A stretch of 64,000 nt of DNA from JAIEOG01 sp964611895 (GTDB taxonomy: Bacteria > Bdellovibrionota > FAC87 > UBA2466). The stretch's first letter is position 1; each line of letters starts with the position of its first letter. A model generated the notes under the pieces. That model worked only from the letters and a program-made list of their open reading frames with translations. It searched no databases and was not told the origin of the DNA. A program made the translations under genes and the position numbers. The DNA lies in the NCBI GenBank assembly GCA_964611895.1, contig CAZTDN010000016.1, forward strand, positions 1 to 64,000, written 5' to 3'. Below, piece after piece: positions 61,657 through 64,000 of this stretch.

Positions 61657-63177
61657 GTGTCTTTAGTCCCCATTCGCAATGCTCTGTTGAGTGTATTTAA
61701 TAAAGACGGCTTGGCGCCTTTGGCGCGGGCGCTGCACGAAAAAGGCGTCGTGCTCTACTCCACCGGTGGCACCTATCGGGCACTGACCGAAGATCTGGGA
61801 CTGCCCGCACGCAAAGTGGACTCCCTGACTGAGTTCCCCGAAATGATGGACGGTAGAGTGAAGACTCTCCACCCTCGGGTATTTGGCGGAATTCTCGCTC
61901 GCCGTGGTGAACCCCAAGATCTCCAAGACGCAGCCGCGCAGGGAATCCCCCTTTTTGATTTGATTGTCGTCAACCTTTACGACTTTGCGTCGACTTTGGG
62001 CAAACCGCGTGCAGAGCAGGTTAAACTCGTCGACATTGGCGGCCCGGCCATGTTGCGAGCCGCTTCTAAAAACTTTGAAGCGGTGACGGTGTTGTCGGAC
62101 TCGACGGATTACACGGCTTTTCTCGAAGAGTTTTCTCGCCACAACGGCCAAACGTCCTTGGAGTTCCGCTTCCAAAATGCAGTGGCGACTTTTGAACGCA
62201 CCTGCCGCTACGATGCACTGATCGTGGCCGAGTGGAAAAAAGGCGCTGCCGCTCCGGCGGCGCTGCCGACTGCGCTGGAACTGACCCCGCAGTCCCTGCT
62301 GCGTTACGGCGAAAACCCCCACCAGCGCGCGGCCTGGGCGGGCCAGCCGGGCCTTTGGAGAGTGCTGCAGGGCAAAGAACTTTCGTACAACAACCTGCTC
62401 GACACCGAGGCCGCCGTTCGTTTGGTGGGCGATTTTAAAGTCCCTGCCTTGAGCATTATCAAGCACAACAATCCGTGTGGCGCTGCTTCTGGGGAGCGTT
62501 CGGTCAGTGAGCTTTTTGCGCGGGCCTTTGCTGCGGATTCCAAGTCTGCGTTCGGAGGGATTGTCGCCTGCAACCGGCCGGTCGATGCCGACGCCGCGCG
62601 GGCGATGGGCGAAATATTTTTAGAAGTCGTTGCCGCGCCGAGTTTTTCGTCTGAGGCGCAGGCGATCTTCGCCACCAAGAAAAACTTGCGCCTCGTGGAG
62701 CTGACCCAGCTCCCCACTGCAGGCTTTGAAGTGCGAGCGGCACTGGGTGGTTGGCTCGTCCAAGACACCGACTCCGCAACGCCGCCGACTCAGTTGCAGA
62801 CCGTGACCCAAACGCCGGTTCCTGCCGACGCGTGGGAGGATTTGCGGTTTGCTTGGACCGTCGTCAAACACATGCGTTCCAACGCGATTTTAGTCGCGAG
62901 GGATCAGATCTCGCTCGGCATGGGAGCGGGACAAACCAGCCGAGTCGACGCCGTGCAGATTGCGTTGAACAAAACCCCCGCCGACAAACGCGTGGGAGCC
63001 GTGCTCGCAAGCGATGCGTTTTTTCCTTTTCGGGACAATATCGACTTGCTCAAAGGCACGGGGATTCGCGCCATCATCCAACCCGGCGGCTCCAAAAAAG
63101 ACGCCGAAGTCATCCAAGCCTGTGACGAGGCTGGCATTGCCATGGCCTTCACGGGTATCCGGCATTTTCGACACTAG
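61657..63177 (+). CDS. purH: Bifunctional AICAR transformylase/IMP cyclohydrolase
   Basis: 506 residues from GTG 61657, 6 bases after GGAG; the frame is open to 61585. The N-terminal MGS-like cyclohydrolase domain has ALHEKGVVLYSTGGTYRAL, MMDGRVKTLHPRVFGGILAR and VNLYDF; the transformylase has HNNPCGAASG, ADSKSAFGGIVACNRPVD and LKGTGIRAIIQPGGSKKDAE. It completes purine synthesis (AICAR to IMP). Length and motifs are typical. Divergent from the CBS operon. Confidence 0.94.
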   Translation: MSLVPIRNALLSVFNKDGLAPLARALHEKGVVLYSTGGTYRALTEDLGLPARKVDSLTEFPEMMDGRVKTLHPRVFGGILARRGEPQDLQDAAAQGIPLFDLIVVNLYDFASTLGKPRAEQVKLVDIGGPAMLRAASKNFEAVTVLSDSTDYTAFLEEFSRHNGQTSLEFRFQNAVATFERTCRYDALIVAEWKKGAAAPAALPTALELTPQSLLRYGENPHQRAAWAGQPGLWRVLQGKELSYNNLLDTEAAVRLVGDFKVPALSIIKHNNPCGAASGERSVSELFARAFAADSKSAFGGIVACNRPVDADAARAMGEIFLEVVAAPSFSSEAQAIFATKKNLRLVELTQLPTAGFEVRAALGGWLVQDTDSATPPTQLQTVTQTPVPADAWEDLRFAWTVVKHMRSNAILVARDQISLGMGAGQTSRVDAVQIALNKTPADKRVGAVLASDAFFPFRDNIDLLKGTGIRAIIQPGGSKKDAEVIQACDEAGIAMAFTGIRHFRH

Positions 63178-63236
63178 CCTGCCCTGGCACAGCTGTTGCT
63201 TTTAACTCGCTAAGTTCTTTTTTTTGGAGAGTGCGA

Positions 63237-64000
63237 ATGCGCAGTTTGAGCACGGCCCTGGGGTGTATTCCCCGAGTAGTCATCCTAAGCACCCTGTTCT
63301 TTTTTTGTTCAGTCTCGCACGCGGTAGGCGGTTTCACGAACAACTACGACGCGTGTCGGGTTTTCATGGAAAACCTGCGGCGCGTTCCCACGGACGAAAG
63401 CAAAGAGATCGAAACAGGGAGAATGGTAGACGAACACTTGAAAGCGCCTAACGAAGAGGGGTTAGACGGGGCATTAGAATTTCCGCCATCCCCGCAAGGG
63501 CCCAGATCCGCGGTCTCCACGCTGCTAAGCGGAAATTCATCCTACTACCATGCGAATGCTCAGGAGAAAATATCGCTGTTTAATCCTCCCCACTTAAAGG
63601 TAGCTCAGGGCACGCTAAGCACCGGCCCATTCTCCAGCGTAGATTATGGAGTTCCTTTCGCACACCCCAAATCGCGCAAAGCCTTTAGCGCCGAGTACCG
63701 TGCCTGGTTGGGAGAAGGACTGGAGCTACTCAAAGCACGGCTCGAAAACCGACTCACGGGTGAAGAAACACACGAAGCCCATGCGTGGTCGATCCCCGCG
63801 GGTCAGGCAACCTCGCTCTTGCAGGGCATCTCTAAGCTGCCCAAAGATCCGATCGAGAAAGCACTGGCAACGGAATCCCCCCGGCTTTACACGGCGAGAG
63901 ATCGTGAGTCAGAAATGGGTGATTTTATTCTTTCGCAAATGGCGTTTAGAGCCGTCCCCGCCATTTTAGCGCTTTCGCTTGGAGCGGAGGTCATTTTCCC
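63237..64000 (+). CDS. Exported protein, cut by the window end
   Basis: Open from ATG 63237 (GGAGAG about 5 bases before) to the last base, at least 254 codons without stop, so the gene continues beyond the window. A signal peptide spans about 11-29 (RVVILSTLFFFCSVSHA). Directly after it comes NNYDACRVFMENLRRVP, which shares a short cysteine motif with two other exported proteins here. The rest is soluble, mixed alpha/beta, ending in a hydrophobic segment (AVPAILALSLGAEVIF). No domain recognised. Confidence 0.75.
   Translation, partial: MRSLSTALGCIPRVVILSTLFFFCSVSHAVGGFTNNYDACRVFMENLRRVPTDESKEIETGRMVDEHLKAPNEEGLDGALEFPPSPQGPRSAVSTLLSGNSSYYHANAQEKISLFNPPHLKVAQGTLSTGPFSSVDYGVPFAHPKSRKAFSAEYRAWLGEGLELLKARLENRLTGEETHEAHAWSIPAGQATSLLQGISKLPKDPIEKALATESPRLYTARDRESEMGDFILSQMAFRAVPAILALSLGAEVIF

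Noticed and set aside
1..64000. CRISPR arrays, insertion sequences, transposases or integrases
   Set aside because: No regularly spaced repeats and no transposase or integrase motifs were found; the repeats seen are palindromes and one gene duplication.

Overview
The window is about 64 kb of a draft bacterial chromosome; a 16-base run of N at 35047-35062 marks a scaffold gap. The organism is Gram-negative: it encodes Lgt and Lnt for lipoprotein maturation, several lipobox proteins, and a SPOR-domain protein. It has moderate GC, uses GTG and TTG starts often, and exports many orphan proteins. A free-living or predatory member of the Bdellovibrionota/Oligoflexia or a related group would fit, but no marker gene here proves it. 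The stretch from about 3 to 10 kb looks more AT-rich by eye than the rest (not computed).

Layout. 0-4.2 kb: exported orphans, a cysteine-repeat protein, a TraB/GumN-like protein and a cupin protein. 4.4-11 kb: a surface-glycan cassette (two methyltransferases, GT-C-like membrane protein, sugar epimerase, GT2) bracketed by a truncated and an intact copy of an SGNH hydrolase gene. 11-34 kb: mostly housekeeping and transport (SulP-carbonic anhydrase fusion, HlyIII, two beta-rich lipoproteins, RapA, NDH-2, APC and POT transporters, FKBP, glyoxalase II, MutY, malic enzyme), ending in an exported kinase-like protein.

35-41.7 kb: the most interesting locus. A divergent LysR regulator faces five overlapping genes: a cupin-MetRS fusion, a DAO-type flavoprotein, an N-hydroxylating flavin monooxygenase, a GNAT-fold acyltransferase and an EamA-type exporter. 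The first three match the enzyme set known from actinobacterial hydrazine (N-N bond) biosynthesis, where N6-hydroxylysine is joined to an amino acid by a cupin/MetRS-like enzyme and then cleaved oxidatively to a hydrazino acid. No NRPS or PKS is nearby, so a small, possibly acylated and exported hydrazine is predicted.

41.6-53.8 kb: an M49-like peptidase, a VOC protein, an ABC exporter, a nucleotidyltransferase-like protein, a very large SF2 helicase with an apparent signal peptide, a second exported kinase-like protein flanked by a repeated hairpin element, and tRNA-His. 54-64 kb: SPOR protein, mannose-nucleotide genes, the lnt-lgt pair, a CBS/cystathionine-lyase operon for transsulfuration, purH, and an exported protein cut by the window end.

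Dispersed near-perfect palindromes built on GGTAC occur at 11403, 34792 and 53751, with a decayed one at 10974. Three unrelated exported proteins share a short motif, C-x-x-[FY/F]-[F/M]-x-[E/N]-L, just after their signal peptides.
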